Origin: Perkinsus marinus ATCC 50983
Lineage: Eukaryota > Perkinsozoa > Perkinsida > Perkinsidae
Direction of reading: 5' to 3'
Assembly (NCBI RefSeq): GCF_000006405.1
Contig: NW_003208655.1
Coordinates: forward strand, 1 to 64,000
Length of the DNA: 64,000 nucleotides
Positions within the stretch are counted from its first letter, which is position 1. The number at the start of each line of letters is the position of its first letter. Under the pieces are notes generated by a model. The model searched no databases and was not told the origin of the DNA. It saw nothing but the letters and a program-made list of their open reading frames with translations. Of this stretch, positions 43,867 through 53,945 are shown piece after piece. The translations under genes and the position numbers were made by a program.

Positions 43867-46287
43867 CTAAGATCCATCCCCGAATAGGGACTTGAGTAAG
43901 TACAGACCATCCACCTCTTGTATAGATGAGCCTTCCATCAACTGCCGTGCTGCCTTCTGGTTGGTTGTCCTCGATAGCCCATCCACCAGCCAGTTCTCGT
44001 GAGTAGGGATGTGTGAAGCACGTAGACCTCTACCGAAGGATAGATGCCTTGAGGTAACCGATATTATATGATTCATTCTTTCGGCTTTCCCCGCTGCTCG
44101 GTTTATGGCTTCTACTGCCGCAATATTGTCGCATAGAATTAGCCCTGGTCGATCACGTGGTAGTAACATTGAGCCTGTTAAGGCCCCTATCAGCTCCAGA
44201 GATGATATATCGCCTGCCTGCCATCGAGTCCCTTCAGGTTTTTCCAACCAGGTATTGACGATTCTGCGGGTCTCCAACTCCTCCCCATCTACAACAAACC
44301 AGAATGAAGCCCATGGCAGCAGTATCACCGCTGAAAATGCCTTTATCGAAGAGTCTGAGATGACCACTCCGGGCATCTGTCCCTCCTCCCCGAGACAACC
44401 GGCCCCGAGTAAGGAGGTTGCATTCGAAGTCACTCTCGTCGGACCCTCTAGAATCTGCTGTAAGAAATCCAAACTCTCCATCACTTGAGCTGTCATATTT
44501 ATCGCCCATAGGTTTTTCCGACGAGCTATCCCAATTCTGCCGTACAGGGGTTTCAACTTCGCTCGGAATTGGCATATTATTTGTGCGGCCCAGGCGGACC
44601 TTCCCACGACGGACTCCAATTCCCTAACGCTGATGGGCTTCCCTTCTCGGTAAGCTTCCCTCAATGGTTCGATTTGCTCCACCAGACGGATTTGGCGATC
44701 CGTAGGTACCGCCACGGTACCCAGCTCCGTATTCCACTCATATCCCAGCACGACAGGTGTGGAGGAAACTCTCACCTTGTTGTAGGAAATATTTATCCCT
44801 ACTGCTGCATGCAACAACAATATCGCCAGGAGACGATGTAGGGCCGCTCTACGCGTAGTTATGTATACCAAGTCGTCTATGTAGACTTGGGCTCCTTCCC
44901 CATGGGGATATGCCAGCAGGCGTTTGACAACTTGGACTAGTCCAGCATAGACACGGACCCACTGTAGGCCCGAGGAGGAGAGACCAAAGGGTAATTTGGT
45001 ATGGCATATCAAGGTTCCTTTCCCTGTTTTGGAGGGGATGAAATTCATGCAGTAGCGTTGCTCCTCCTGTAGAATTGGTATATTTCTGTAAGCCGCCGCA
45101 CAATCAATTTCGATCATCACTTGGCCATCATCCCCTTCGTTCGGACCCCTAATTTTCCCCTTCTCGTGTAGAAATTTCTTATGTCCATGAATAATAAGTG
45201 CTGTCGTCGCCAGACCAGGAAGTTGCAAAGTTTCGGTCGCTCGTATTCTGCTATTCACGCCTGACCGTCTCAAATCATCTATTATTCTGATTGGCGAATT
45301 CAACTCTCCCGGTCGCTTTTCAATTGCTGCTATTTTTGAGACTATCCCCCCTTCTGGGAACACCTCTAACTCCCGCATATTGCCGACTTGCACTTCGTGT
45401 TGTAGATATTCTCTGACGCCGTCCTCCAATGATGCGGCGCTCTGGTAATTTCTCCAGGAATCCAGCGCGAAGATCGACAGGCCTCCTGCACCGTGGTTGA
45501 ACCGTGCTGGTTCTGCTCTCGCCTCAGCAGCTTTCGACGGCCATTTACCAGTCGCCTTTATGGGGTTATCGATACCGATACCGACGCCTCCCTCCTGAAT
45601 TATTTGCCTGAGGACCTCCACATCATCAGGATCGGAGAGGGAACCCGTGGACTTCAGCAATCCTTCAAGTAAGGCTGCTCGAAGGCGAATCTCGTTATTC
45701 TCTGATGACTCGTCAACTTTCGTCGCTGCATAAAGCTCCGTCCGGAGCAGTTTCGCACGTCTTTCGATCTCTGGCCCAACCGTTCTCCATATATCTTGTC
45801 GTTCACCCTGCTCCTGTCTGTTCAGTTTGGTCCATTCGGACAAGACAGAGCCGCATACACCGTCTGACAACTCCGATACGGCTATATCAAGACAATTTCT
45901 GATCGCTGCTATGCCTTTTTGGTCTCTGTCCATCTCCTCATTCGGATCTGAGCAGCCTGCGATTGGGCCCCATTCGACCGAGCTCGCCATTGCCGTGCCA
46001 TCGGTTATCCTCGCTCGTCTAGACTGGTATTCATCAGATGCCTCTTCTACAGCTTTTTTGTAGAGTTTAGCAGCTTCTCCGTCCACCTTCGAAACCGAAT
46101 CCGCCAACGACTCTGTGGGGATCCCACTCGCTGGAGCTTTCGGAAACTCGGGAGATTGGCTGATCTCACTGGCAATTTCATTCGGGAGAGCACTAGCTGC
46201 TTTGAGCGCTGCTCTAGCTCTAGTTTTGGTAATCCTTCGAACTCTGCTCTCATCTGAACGGGCGTGGCGCTTTCGCTGCTTACTCAT
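43867..46287 (-). CDS. Reverse transcriptase-RNase H polyprotein of the retrotransposon
   Basis: ATG at 46287, 806 residues. A basic, Ser-rich N-terminus precedes the RT domain (about residues 300-560). RT landmarks are EIDCAAAYRNIPI, the FGLSSSGLQW motif and the catalytic YIDD box (AQVYIDDLVYI). The RNase H domain follows with the acidic residues in VVISDSSIKAF, SSLELIGAL and LILCDNIAAVEA, ending with the typical HENWLVDGLSRT. No protease and no Dam-type methyltransferase were seen. All catalytic residues are present and the frame is open, so it should be active. It starts 235 bp after the gag-like stop, so it is translated from a separate start or by reinitiation. Confidence 0.93.
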   Translation of the reverse strand: MSKQRKRHARSDESRVRRITKTRARAALKAASALPNEIASEISQSPEFPKAPASGIPTESLADSVSKVDGEAAKLYKKAVEEASDEYQSRRARITDGTAMASSVEWGPIAGCSDPNEEMDRDQKGIAAIRNCLDIAVSELSDGVCGSVLSEWTKLNRQEQGERQDIWRTVGPEIERRAKLLRTELYAATKVDESSENNEIRLRAALLEGLLKSTGSLSDPDDVEVLRQIIQEGGVGIGIDNPIKATGKWPSKAAEARAEPARFNHGAGGLSIFALDSWRNYQSAASLEDGVREYLQHEVQVGNMRELEVFPEGGIVSKIAAIEKRPGELNSPIRIIDDLRRSGVNSRIRATETLQLPGLATTALIIHGHKKFLHEKGKIRGPNEGDDGQVMIEIDCAAAYRNIPILQEEQRYCMNFIPSKTGKGTLICHTKLPFGLSSSGLQWVRVYAGLVQVVKRLLAYPHGEGAQVYIDDLVYITTRRAALHRLLAILLLHAAVGINISYNKVRVSSTPVVLGYEWNTELGTVAVPTDRQIRLVEQIEPLREAYREGKPISVRELESVVGRSAWAAQIICQFRAKLKPLYGRIGIARRKNLWAINMTAQVMESLDFLQQILEGPTRVTSNATSLLGAGCLGEEGQMPGVVISDSSIKAFSAVILLPWASFWFVVDGEELETRRIVNTWLEKPEGTRWQAGDISSLELIGALTGSMLLPRDRPGLILCDNIAAVEAINRAAGKAERMNHIISVTSRHLSFGRGLRASHIPTHENWLVDGLSRTTNQKAARQLMEGSSIQEVDGLYLLKSLFGDGS

Positions 46288-46521
46288 CAGTCAGAAGGGG
46301 AAGGGGAAATATTGTTTCCAAGGAACTGACGTGTATTGAGTTAAAACAAGTTCAACGGCAAGTGACACAAATTCTCAACCGTTAGGACTTGAAACGCAAA
46401 GCTCATTAGCTCTCAGAAACATTCGGCACCACAAGCCGCTCTAATTAATATCGGAAGTCTCCACAGTGAATAAGCTCTCTCATCATCAATAAGCTATCCG
46501 CCGACTCTCCCGGTCTGGCTT

Positions 46522-47736
46522 TTAACTCTTCGCTTTTTTATCCTGACTGGTTGAACCATGCTGTGTGTTGGGCTGCCAATTTCCCTGCCACTGGTTTTGC
46601 CAACTGCCCTGCCAATTCCTCGACTGCTGACTTCGGCCCTTCCCTTTTCCTTTCTTCGATCTCTCATACTGATCTACTTTCTTGGGCGCCAACCTCTCGA
46701 CGAAGGTTGTCTCCGATAACTTTTGGGTAAAGAAGATCGTGGTATAAGTTGCCTTACCATAGCATTTCCACAAATCCACTCCGGTTGCCACGAGAGACCG
46801 CACAGTCAAGCGGTACTCGCGTTCAATCTTCAGTACCGTCTGCCAATTGGCACGAGCAGCCACCCGGCCGACCTCAATTTGATATCTACTCAACGCCAAT
46901 ATGTTGTCACGGCAGCCATCATCCACCATGGCCAATGCGACAACATATCTGGGGAAGCACACCATCCATTCTCCGAGAGTCAGCACGGTTTTCGCTCGGC
47001 TTTTTTGTTGGACTCTTCGGGGACTACCGTCCTCCTTCTCGTCATCGTCATCGTAGATCTCGACGACCTCACCGGTGACAGTAGTTTTGAACTTTTTACG
47101 GGGGTTCTCTCCCCCGCTCTCACATAGCATACGGAAATCCACGTATGTGGCTGGGCTTTTTTTCAGTAGCTTCAGTACCTTAGCCGAAGGTACGAGCTCA
47201 GACGGGACTTGCCCAGACCTCTCTGCCAAAGAGGCTATCATTTGTTGGAGCATGGTATCATCCACGGCATCCTTCTCGGCGTTGGGCTTTGATGGAGAGG
47301 AGGCTTTCGATAGATCACCCCAGCGTTTTGCTTCCCGAGTCAATGCCTCACCGTAACATTTGAGTTGTGTGAAAGTGATTTCGTCAATCTTTGCTCCCGC
47401 CGATTGGCCTGTAGTTTTGGCCGCGGTTGAGGTTGAGTTTGATGACTCAGAGGTGTTCTGCTCATTTGACCCTTCTGTGAGTGAATCAGTGGTCAGAAGA
47501 ATTGCTTCTATCGATCCCTCATTTTCTTTTATCAATGATTTCCAATCGTCTCTTGATAAACAGGAGAGCAGATCAATCGAATCCATGCCCACTTTGCGGA
47601 CTATCTCCGCGATTATTTCGCCAATTCTAGGGGTCGGAGGAATCACTGCCTCAATCAAGCGATCAACTACCATTATTGGTCGGGCAGGATGAACTAAGAG
47701 GTATCCTATATCAGAGGACACACGAGTGATACTCAT
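46522..47736 (-). CDS. Gag-like structural protein of the retrotransposon
   Basis: ATG at 47736, 404 residues, first gene of the element. Soluble, with a Ser/Thr-rich middle and a C-terminal basic, Gln/Trp-rich tail (SQQSRNWQGSWQNQWQGNW) that probably binds nucleic acid. No CCHC zinc knuckle is present, which is usual for this class. The assignment rests on position before RT and on composition. Confidence 0.8.
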   Translation of the reverse strand: MSITRVSSDIGYLLVHPARPIMVVDRLIEAVIPPTPRIGEIIAEIVRKVGMDSIDLLSCLSRDDWKSLIKENEGSIEAILLTTDSLTEGSNEQNTSESSNSTSTAAKTTGQSAGAKIDEITFTQLKCYGEALTREAKRWGDLSKASSPSKPNAEKDAVDDTMLQQMIASLAERSGQVPSELVPSAKVLKLLKKSPATYVDFRMLCESGGENPRKKFKTTVTGEVVEIYDDDDEKEDGSPRRVQQKSRAKTVLTLGEWMVCFPRYVVALAMVDDGCRDNILALSRYQIEVGRVAARANWQTVLKIEREYRLTVRSLVATGVDLWKCYGKATYTTIFFTQKLSETTFVERLAPKKVDQYERSKKGKGKGRSQQSRNWQGSWQNQWQGNWQPNTQHGSTSQDKKAKS

Positions 47737-48144
47737 CGAGAAAGATTAACGGGTGACCCCACTGGACTCAAACTAGACTCGACAAAGATTAAAAACGAAC
47801 GACGAAGTGTAGTAATGACGCAGCACAATGTGCCTAGCACATCGTTGGGAGAAATAGGCATTCATGAGATTCGATTTGTCGCTAGTGGAAAAGAACTCAA
47901 TCTGGCCAACTAACAACCAATCTTGATGATACTCATATCACAGTGTGTTTGTGGGGACTCATCAACGGTCATCCTCGTAGAGAAGCCACCTAGGCTCTCT
48001 AGTCTACCCCTTCCCGGGGGGCTCTTCTCTTAGCAGTGTGACTTTGGGCTCAGGCATACCGCCCGTACCCTTCACGACTCGCTCTCGCCATCCGGCAGAG
48101 CATACATAGAGAAGAGTGGCTCAGAATGCTCAGCTTCAGCCGTA
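47737..48144 (-). promoter_or_regulatory. Retrotransposon 5' leader
   Basis: About 400 bp between repeat A1 and the gag-like ATG. Should contain the element's promoter or leader together with A1. No motif assigned. Confidence 0.4.
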
Positions 48145-48395
48145 TATTCTGGCCCGTCGAGGAACCTCTCGACTCTCGTGGTTGAGCTCGGCCTCACAGC
48201 CGTACTCAATCCACGTTGTAGACCTGTATGGTCCAACTCAAGGTTTGTTTCACCTTCGGTTTCCGCTTTGCAACACTCAAAAACCGTTTACGGGCGCGCG
48301 CACTTCACTTGTGTCATATGTCTTTCAAGGGTGCACCCCTCCTTGCGCGACATTTCACTTACACTACAGGACTGTTGTCCTTCCGCTCACCATGA
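48145..48395 (-). repeat. Split direct repeat A1 (5' terminus)
   Basis: 251 bp identical to 41356-41606. Its outer end ATGA forms the start codon of the neighbouring lipase gene. Confidence 0.93.
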
Positions 48396-50011
48396 CCTTT
48401 CTCAAATCTGAGCGTCCTTCTCATACCCCTAGCACCGCCGATGCGTGTATAAAGGGAGTTGCTAACACCCCCACTACTACTCCCTTATCCCCTACTAACT
48501 CGGAGATATCATTCAAGAGTGCAGTGGCCTCCTTAGACGAGCCCTCCTCCCCATCGAGTAGCAGTACCACATCATTATCATCCTCCGAGCCGTCATGGGC
48601 AGACACGGTCGTCAGGAGCATCTTCCAACCACTTGATCAACTAATGAAGGCAGCGGTACTGAGGGCTCCAGTTCTCTATCATATCGTATGAAGACCCTCG
48701 TGACACCGGAGAAAAATATTTTTCGACAGTAGTACTACTAGTGACGCTATTAGGTGCTGATTAATGACAATTTTCTTGCTTGATTACAGCAAACTAGACT
48801 CTGCTGTATACTCCGATGACCATTATAACCTACACAGTATATACGATAGGGTTCTCCCTCTTCCTCTGTGTCGGCTGTACTGGTCTTTTCAGGATGCCAA
48901 GACCCGTGCCGCCCGCGAGACGGCTGCGCAAGCTCGTGAGTTCCGGGATATCTGGCGGAGGATCTTCGAGAGATCAGACCTAGGCTCCCTTTCCAAAGTG
49001 GAAGTATTATCTAGATTCAGAGAGGCCTGCCAGTCATGCGATATATCACTTGATCATGTATACGACAACCTACCCCACATAGAGCTGCCCGACCCCAATT
49101 TGATCCTCCGCTATCTCCGAGCTATCCAAGTGGCCTATGGCGCCTTTGGTAAGGCCAAGAGGGCGGAGTGCGCCCTTCATGCTGAGTACATCCTCCGTTA
49201 TTGCCCTGAGGTGGCCCATGTCGTCTTCATTTCGAAGTTCTCTGCTCAGAACAGGCCGGTGTTCTATGTACTACATACATCTAGTAATAATGTTGTTGTA
49301 GTAGTGCGTGGCACCAAGAGCATAGCTGATGCCGTTACGGACTCCTTCTGTGATACGGCTCGGTTTACGGACTCTCCGGTAGACGAAGGCTATGAGGTCC
49401 ACAGGGGGATGGGTATTTCCGCTAATTACGTGGCCCGTACTGCCATGCCTTATGTTTTGGAGGCTCTTGAGAAGTGGAAGTGTGATAGACTGATTTTATT
49501 AGGTCACTCTCTGGGAGCAGGGACGGCCATTCTAACGAGTGTATTGTTGGCTAGAGCACTCACTGTGAAAGTCGATTGTTACACATTCGGGTGTCCCCCA
49601 GTTGCTACCAAGAGAGATCTCCCTTGCCCTAGTAACCTCTCAATGACTACCTTTGTGAATGAGGATGATATTGTCGCTCGACTGTCCCTGCTGGGGATCG
49701 ATGAGGTTCTGAACGCTATCAACCCCAAGGAGAGGGCTATGGCCCCTCGAGCGTATATACCCAGTACTGTGTACTTGCTCAAGGAAGCCGACGACGGCAC
49801 TGTAACGGTGTATAGGACTGATGGGGCGTGCCCTGCCCTCAGCGCTGAGGTGATGCTGTACTATTGTATGCAGATCAGTGGGAACAGGCAGATGGCGTTG
49901 AAGAGCCTGAATGATCACGCCACGGTGGAGTATGAGAAGAAGATATCCGCGTTGGTTCGTAGTGCTGACGAAGCATGGCAAGGTGGCTTCGCTCGATTTA
50001 ATGACACATAG
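48392..50011 (+). CDS. Class 3 (DAG-lipase-like) lipase 1, two exons, start codon at retrotransposon edge
   Basis: Exon 1 is 48392-48685: MTFLKSERPSHT, a Ser/Thr-rich stretch, then WADTVVRSIFQPLDQL. A 207-nt GT-AG intron (48686-48892, ending TCTTTTCAG) joins in phase to exon 2, DAKTRAARETAA onward, to 50011; total 470 residues. The join is supported because DAKTRAARETAA aligns without gaps to ETGTRFAMETTA of the next gene. Lipase core: VVVVRGTKSIADA, the nucleophile elbow LLGHSLGAGTA, YTFGCPPVA, FVNEDDIVARLS (acid) and a DH pair near the C-terminus. The GHSLGAGTA plus DDIV(A/P)RLS pairing is typical of sn-1-specific diacylglycerol lipases. No membrane helices. The native 5' UTR and promoter are now 7.3 kb away behind a retrotransposon, so expression may be lost or rewired. 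Confidence 0.85.
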
Positions 50012-50154
50012 ATCTTTCTAAGTGGATTATATATAGTAGCGCTATTTACTACTGTATTATCGTGTTAACATACACTATAGTGGCCGAGTTTCTCTCAGTT
50101 TCCGAGTGGTGTGGTATTGTTACGTTCCTAAGTAGGAGTATTTAGAGCAGTTTT

Positions 50155-51525
50155 ATGACTATGTGGAATGGACGTACAATTCACTACGGTATTACAGCAG
50201 CTCTCACAGGTGTATCACTAGCCTCCTCGGCACCACTACATCGGCACACGTTTTGTGACGAGCCTAGTGTTGGCAAGCCCCTCTGGGCCGACACTACCAT
50301 CAGTGGTTTGGTGAGGTTTCTGGATATGGCATCGATGCGAGTGGTAATGAGCGGAGAGTGCTCCAGACAGGGGTAAGTGTGATGGTGTCAGGAAACGGGG
50401 ACACGCTTTGCGATGGAGACGACGGCTAACCTTTCCGTGATCGAGTCAATTCTGAGGAGTCTGTTAACTAGAGTTGGCTCAGGAAGTATGACTGTTAGTG
50501 AGCTCCTACGCTACCTTATTAGGGTGTGTCAAGTCGGCAGTAATCAATTGTCTAAGCCCGACTTCCACCAACACGGAGCTCCAGTGACTCTTGATAATTA
50601 TAGTGAAGTACACTCCTATATGCAGGCAGCATCAGCAGCCTATGGTGCGGTATTCCTGAATGCTCTGGGCCTGGAAAAGATAGCCAACTATAGCCGGTTG
50701 GACGAGCCTTTGGATGTCTCTTGTATTACCTCTCATTGCCCAAACATACGTGAAGTTGTTTGCCTTTCCCAATCGGATGGGGCTAATCAGCCGGTTTACT
50801 TCATGGCAATTGACACTGAAGGAACACTGATACTATCGATACGAGGAACTGCCAGTATTGCTGATACTATCACTGATCTTATGTGCGATATCGCTCCTCT
50901 CACACAAGGCGACAAAGAGTGGAAGGTCCATCGAGGGATCGGAACGGCCGCTAGAAATGTGGTCAGCTCTGCCCTACCACGTGTGATGGAATTGATGCGG
51001 CGAGGGGACTGCAAGAGGTTGGTGGTAACGGGACATTCTCTGGGGGCAGGCACCGCCATATTGGTCAGCATACTCATGGCTCGAGAGCTGCCATATGTCG
51101 TGGATTGTTATGCCTTTGCTCCTCCTCCTGTAAGCACCACTGCATCGCCGAGGCTCCCAAGCGGTTTAAGGTTACATTCCTTTGTAAATGGGGATGATAT
51201 TGTCCCTCGATTGTCACTACGGGGCGCTGAGGATCTGTTGGATGTCGTACGAGTTCCTTCACCAGAAGATAGTGATGTGGCTAATGCCGATAAGCTGTAT
51301 ATACCGGGTAAAGTGTACATTCTGGAGCCGGATTCGGTGTGGGAAACGGATGGTGGAAATCCGGCGCTGGGTCCTGAAGCGATGGTCTACTACTGTCAGA
51401 GACTGTGTGGAAGCCCTTTCGGGAGTCGGCTTGATGCATCCAAGTGTCTATTCGATCATTTCCCCGATTTTTATGAGAGCAAATTAGACCATTTAGTTCA
51501 GCTGAGATCTCCTGATGACGAATAA
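50155..51525 (+). CDS. Class 3 (DAG-lipase-like) lipase 2, two exons
   Basis: Exon 1 is 50155-50343: MTMWNGRTIHYGITAALTGV, a hydrophobic stretch, then LWADTTISGLVRFLDMASMRV. A 48-nt intron (50344-50391) joins in phase to exon 2, ETGTRFAMETTA onward, to 51525; total 440 residues. Catalytic landmarks: LSIRGTASIADTITD, VVTGHSLGAGTA (Ser nucleophile), CYAFAPPPV, FVNGDDIVPRLS (Asp) and FDHFPDFYESK near the end (candidate His). It is a tandem paralogue of lipase 1, 144 bp downstream, with exon boundaries at the same aligned residue. It probably hydrolyses diacylglycerol or related lipids in the cytosol or at a membrane (inference from family). It is intact with its own 5' flank. Confidence 0.85.
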
Positions 51526-51604
51526 AAGTTTCGAGACATCGCTTGTGAGTTGAGTTAGACTGTAGTCTGGTCAGTGAAGGAAACATGCGGAGTCGGCATT
51601 CTCA

Positions 51605-51645
51605 AGGGGTTCTGCCTGCGTGGGTCCGAATCCTGCTCATGGACC
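51605..51645 (+). pseudogene. Decayed tRNA-Ser 3' fragment
   Basis: TTCTGCCTGCGTGGGTCCGA followed by ATCCTGC matches the variable arm and T-arm of the nearby tRNA-Ser genes with a few substitutions. The acceptor and anticodon arms are unrecognisable. Confidence 0.5.
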
Positions 51646-51931
51646 ATTAGCTTTCTCCATTTCTGCTTTATCCCTGGGAAGGGAACACGCGAATCAGTGA
51701 CGCCGATAGGAAGTTCTATCACTCGCTATCCATGCGCCATTCTCTTGAATGTTATGCAACAATTAGTGTTGTAAGTCAGAAAGAACTCGGTCAGGTAGGA
51801 GCTCATAAATCATGACCCAGAACCATGAGGCATAACGATAGGAGACCCTTACAACTCTCGCAGACACACCTTTCCGAGTCCAATAGACGACCCTTTTGCT
51901 TGCAGGATCTTTTCAAATCTTGGTTAAACAT

Positions 51932-52013
51932 GACAGCGTGTCCGAGTGGTTAAGGAGGTGGACTCGAAATCCACTAGGCTCTGCCTGCGCAGGTTCGAAT
52001 CCTGCCGCTGTCG
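51932..52013 (+). tRNA. tRNA-Ser (anticodon CGA)
   Basis: 82-nt class II tRNA identical in body to the gene at 38538: GACAGCG/CGCTGTC acceptor stem, CGA anticodon, long variable arm, GCAGGTTCGAATCCTGC T-arm. No encoded CCA. Confidence 0.96.
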
Positions 52014-52636
52014 ATGAATGTTTACCTATAGTGAGGATGCCTCCTTCCTCCAATATTGACCACCGCTGTTAGCAGGAAGACAACTGTGACCGTATAAGGC
52101 TATTCTGGGAATCGTAAGGATCTATTTAACTGGAGGTGACGGTAATTCCGTCCAATCTTAGCCAGCTCGAGAAGTGGTCATCCCCATTGTCATGAACTCT
52201 CTCAAGATCAAGCGTTCCAGGCTCGTCGACTACTGACATTCCCACATCTATGCTTGCCAGGCGACCCAGATTATACTAGCTTCAACGCAATGACCTTCAT
52301 AACAGTAACATGAACACCAATAACACACAAAACATGCTTCCGCTGCTGACAGCGATAACAACTTGTTCAACTCAAAAGTCTCCCGCCAATGTGCCATTGT
52401 GCCACCTCGGCTTCACTCGTGGCAGGTAGCTAGAGGAGTATGTTGTGGTAAGAGAAACGGAGCCGCCCTGAAATAAGCAATGCTGACAATGCTGTCGTTG
52501 TATACCATACCTTTGGCAACACTGCTGATCCTCCTTTATTGTGAGGAGCAACAGATACCTTAGTTCGCTCAAATCGCTCAGCGCTATATGGGCTGAGCGG
52601 ACAGACTTCAGTGTGTACAAGCCAAGGCCAACTCAC
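52014..52636. other. Intergenic region
   Basis: No supported gene; an 82-codon minus-strand frame lacks features. Confidence 0.4.
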
Positions 52637-53549
52637 TCAGTGTCAGGCTTGGAGTGATTGAGGCATGCCATAGACTGTGTCTTGCGTAAGAGGGCGCGTC
52701 GATCCGCCTCGAGTTCTATCGAGGACTGAGACAACCGACAATAGCAGTACTGGGCGACTTGATACTGGTGCGGCAAGAGGAGCTACCTGTATGCTTCGGT
52801 TGACTACGGACAGCTCATGCAGACGGAAAGAAGCTGTGCTGGGCCTCTGGTACGAAGGTTCATCCTAGGCAGAATATAAGATACGCATCTGACACGACGG
52901 CTTACCCTGATCAATGCTGCATAGCTGGGCATGTTCGCATTGAATATCCACAGACCTCGAAGAACCCGCTCCAACGCTGATCTACTCGGCCAACGTGTAG
53001 ACTCTTGAAACGACATCTGAAATATCAAGGACAAACATAAGCGGAGCGAAGCGATCTCGATTTCTCCTCACTTGCCACTCTTCGATTCGCTTTAAAACCC
53101 TGGGAGTAAATATCTGGGAGAAAGGCAGAGACCGGAGAGGTCTATTCTCCATAGCAAACGCTCTATGGACATCATCACCACCTACAAGGGTGACCACTAA
53201 TTCATGATAGAAAATGACGGCTGCAGCGTTTACTTTTGTAAATACCCCGAGTAACTGTTCTCGAGGAAATACATTTACACCGTGGCCCGAACGGTGTGCC
53301 GTCCCTCAATTGCTCAATCTGCAACGATGTGGTGACACAGCATAGACAGATGTCACCCCTACGTCCAATGATCCCTGAACTGCAGTAGCCAGGGCACGCC
53401 GTAGGTTGTACCCATTAGGCAGGGACCGAGAGCCCAGCTTGGGCGGAGGACGTTGCAGTATGTCGCCAACATGCGCCTGAGACAACAGCCCGTCACAACA
53501 GCTACAACACTTAGAATAGTCTTACCAGAATCTCCTTATCTACATCCAT
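52637..53549 (-). CDS. Unrecognised multi-exon gene
   Basis: ATG at 53549 (MDVDKEIL), then a 47-nt intron and AHVGDILQRPPPKLGSRSLP, NGYNLRRALATAVQGSLD. After one or two introns comes LLGVFTKVNAAAVIFYHELV, then TLVGGDDVHRAFAMENRPLR, IFTPRVLKRIEEWQ, RSALERVLRGLWIFNANMPS and YAALIR. A GTAAGC intron leads to DEPSYQRPSTASFRLHELSV, and a last intron to SIELEADRRALLRKTQ with stop at 52637. Most joins are phase-consistent. Roughly 230 residues, soluble. No family recognised. It faces a plus-strand frame 64 bp away, so the two may share a promoter. Confidence 0.5.
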
Positions 53550-53612
53550 AGAGATGGCTAGCCATGGTTGGATTATGCGGAAGTATCTGCAATGAGTACA
53601 CCATCACTGTGA

Positions 53613-53945
53613 ATGGTGTTGGAGATCTATTCAACTCACTTGGGACGCAATAGCATTTCCAAGGTCCTCTTGCATCGGACATCCAACGTTGTAGGATTGA
53701 ACATAGAAGGGAAGGGTGGAAACTATCGAGGGAATCTCAGCATCACCCCTGGTCAGTATAACACTCGACGAGTCATTCCCGTCAGCCTTCTACTGCGTAC
53801 ATTAGAGCTCCTATATTCCAAGGGTTTGAATGGCCTGCGAGTTGAATTAAAAGACTCCGCATCAGCACGTCCAAAGCTGCAGGGAGAACGCCCTAGTCAA
53901 ACCACCGAGTTGACCATTGATAACATTGATAATAACAATAAGTAA
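53613..53945 (+). CDS. Possible small hypothetical protein (110 residues)
   Basis: ATG at 53613 (MVLEIYSTHLGRNSISKVLL) to TAG at 53945, single exon, with protein-like composition (LLRTLELLYSKGLNGLRVEL) and an Asn-rich end. Divergent from the minus-strand gene that starts at 53549. No domain seen. Confidence 0.35.
   Translation: MVLEIYSTHLGRNSISKVLLHRTSNVVGLNIEGKGGNYRGNLSITPGQYNTRRVIPVSLLLRTLELLYSKGLNGLRVELKDSASARPKLQGERPSQTTELTIDNIDNNNK

Larger units (their letters stand above)
41087..48395 (-). mobile_element. Ngaro-like tyrosine-recombinase retrotransposon, full length
   Basis: On its coding (minus) strand the order is A1 repeat (48395-48145), gag-like, RT-RNaseH, tyrosine recombinase, B1 repeat (41847-41603), A2 repeat (41606-41356), B2 repeat (41331-41087). 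This A1...B1-A2-B2 split direct repeat plan is that of Ngaro/PAT-type YR retrotransposons, and no methyltransferase domain is visible, which favours Ngaro. The A copies (251 bp) and B copies (245 bp) appear identical base for base, and all three genes are open, so the copy is young. The edges are set by loss of repeat identity. Both ends share ATGA (41087-41090 and 48392-48395). There is no LTR, integrase or protease. Confidence 0.93.

Noticed and set aside
48116-48391. Coding sequence extending lipase 1 upstream through the retrotransposon repeat
   Set aside because: That part is the element's A repeat, identical to the copy at 41356-41606; it is open by chance. The gene's own start is the ATG at the element edge.
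48764-48892. Lipase 1 starting at the ATG at 48764
   Set aside because: The segment up to 48892 ends in a strong polypyrimidine-AG acceptor, and the following codons align exactly with exon 2 of lipase 2, so this part is intron.
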